Position numbers and translations under genes: made by a program. The notes under the pieces were generated by a model, which saw only the letters and a program-made list of their open reading frames with translations, had not been told where the DNA came from and searched no databases. A stretch of 14,894 nt of DNA from assembly GCA_015232935.1 (NCBI GenBank), contig JADFYT010000024.1:1-14894 (forward strand), given 5' to 3'. Shown here one piece after another: positions 14,570-14,894 of the stretch. Within the stretch, counting starts at the first letter, position 1; every line of letters starts with the position of its first letter. This stretch comes from Desulfamplus sp. (GTDB lineage: Bacteria > Desulfobacterota > Desulfobacteria > Desulfobacterales > Desulfobacteraceae).

Positions 14570-14894
14570 CATTCCTTTGAAAGCAAAAAAGCTAAGTGCA
14601 ATCATGCCGGCAGTAACAAGACCAATTGAGGTATCCTGAAGAGGTTTTGGCACCCTTGCTATAATGGTTCTCTCTCTGACTCCTGCAAAAAGAATGAGGG
14701 CAAGGCCAAAGCCGACTGCATAACTAAAAGATGATACCAGCGATTGCATGAAGGTGTACTCTTCATTTATGTTGATAAGACATACACCCATGACAGCACA
14801 GTTGGTTGTAATCAGAGGGAGAAAAATACCCAGACCCGCATAAAGAGCGGGAATACTCTTTTTTAGAAACATCTCCACGAACTGAACCAGAGAG
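14564..14894 (-). CDS. rnfA: RnfA, Rnf complex membrane subunit (partial, N-terminus outside window)
   Basis: C-terminal 109 residues or so of an integral membrane subunit of the Rnf ferredoxin:NAD oxidoreductase. LGIFLPLITTNCAVMGVCLININ, with its conserved membrane Cys, is the RnfA/RnfE signature (quoted here in part: LPLITTNCAVMG). The upstream LVQFVEM and the downstream FAGVRER segment match RnfA rather than RnfE. The reading frame stays open to the window edge (14894), so the gene is cut by the window, not broken. Three hydrophobic segments are visible. The protein ends KGMV, a little shorter than E. coli RnfA (RsxA), with the last codon and stop inside repeat copy 3. rnfB follows 84 bases later. 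Confidence 0.93.
   Translation of the reverse strand, partial: SLVQFVEMFLKKSIPALYAGLGIFLPLITTNCAVMGVCLININEEYTFMQSLVSSFSYAVGFGLALILFAGVRERTIIARVPKPLQDTSIGLVTAGMIALSFFAFKGMV

Overview
The window reads as chromosomal DNA of an AT-leaning anaerobic bacterium, most likely a deltaproteobacterial sulfate reducer (Desulfobacterales-like). Evidence is the mix of a GlcF-type (Fe-S)-binding subunit with a FadR-type regulator (usual in lactate/glycolate-oxidising anaerobes), an Rnf complex whose RnfB is fused to a GltD-like flavoprotein, and the gene styles around them. The taxonomic call is inference, not a search result.

Layout: (1) 1-2467, plus strand: intergenic DNA with a repeat element, a GlcF-like iron-sulfur subunit and a GntR/FadR-family regulator. 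(2) 2461-4486, minus strand: queD-queE-queC, which build preQ0, the 7-deazaguanine precursor of queuosine. (3) 4504-4677, minus: a tRNA with anticodon CAT (elongator Met most likely), with a clear sigma70-type promoter and a strong terminator that ends only about 20 bases before queD. (4) 4871-10089, minus: mnmG (wobble-uridine modification), a CbpA-type J-domain chaperone, hpt, and a zinc-ribbon/DUF3426 membrane protein. (5) 10142-11056, plus: a TIGR01212/YhcC-type radical SAM protein, divergent from mnmG and 3'-overlapping apbE. (6) 11033-14894, minus: the end of an rnf operon (partial rnfA, then an rnfB-gltD-like fusion), a strong terminator, and apbE, whose product class attaches FMN to Rnf subunits.

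How genes work together: queDEC and mnmG both serve modification of tRNA position 34. ApbE is the expected flavinylation partner of Rnf. The GlcF-like protein would pass electrons from a 2-hydroxyacid dehydrogenase (its FAD subunit is not in the window), and the adjacent FadR-type protein probably senses the substrate.

Most unusual features: a dispersed element of about 70-75 bp present three times in 14.9 kb (97-171, 3991-4063, 14498-14569), each copy lying hard against a gene end; a candidate leaderless promoter for mnmG buried in a 9-bp palindrome; two terminators placed immediately in front of downstream genes (queD and apbE); and the RnfB-GltD fusion. I found no CRISPR array, transposase, phage gene or obvious defence system.
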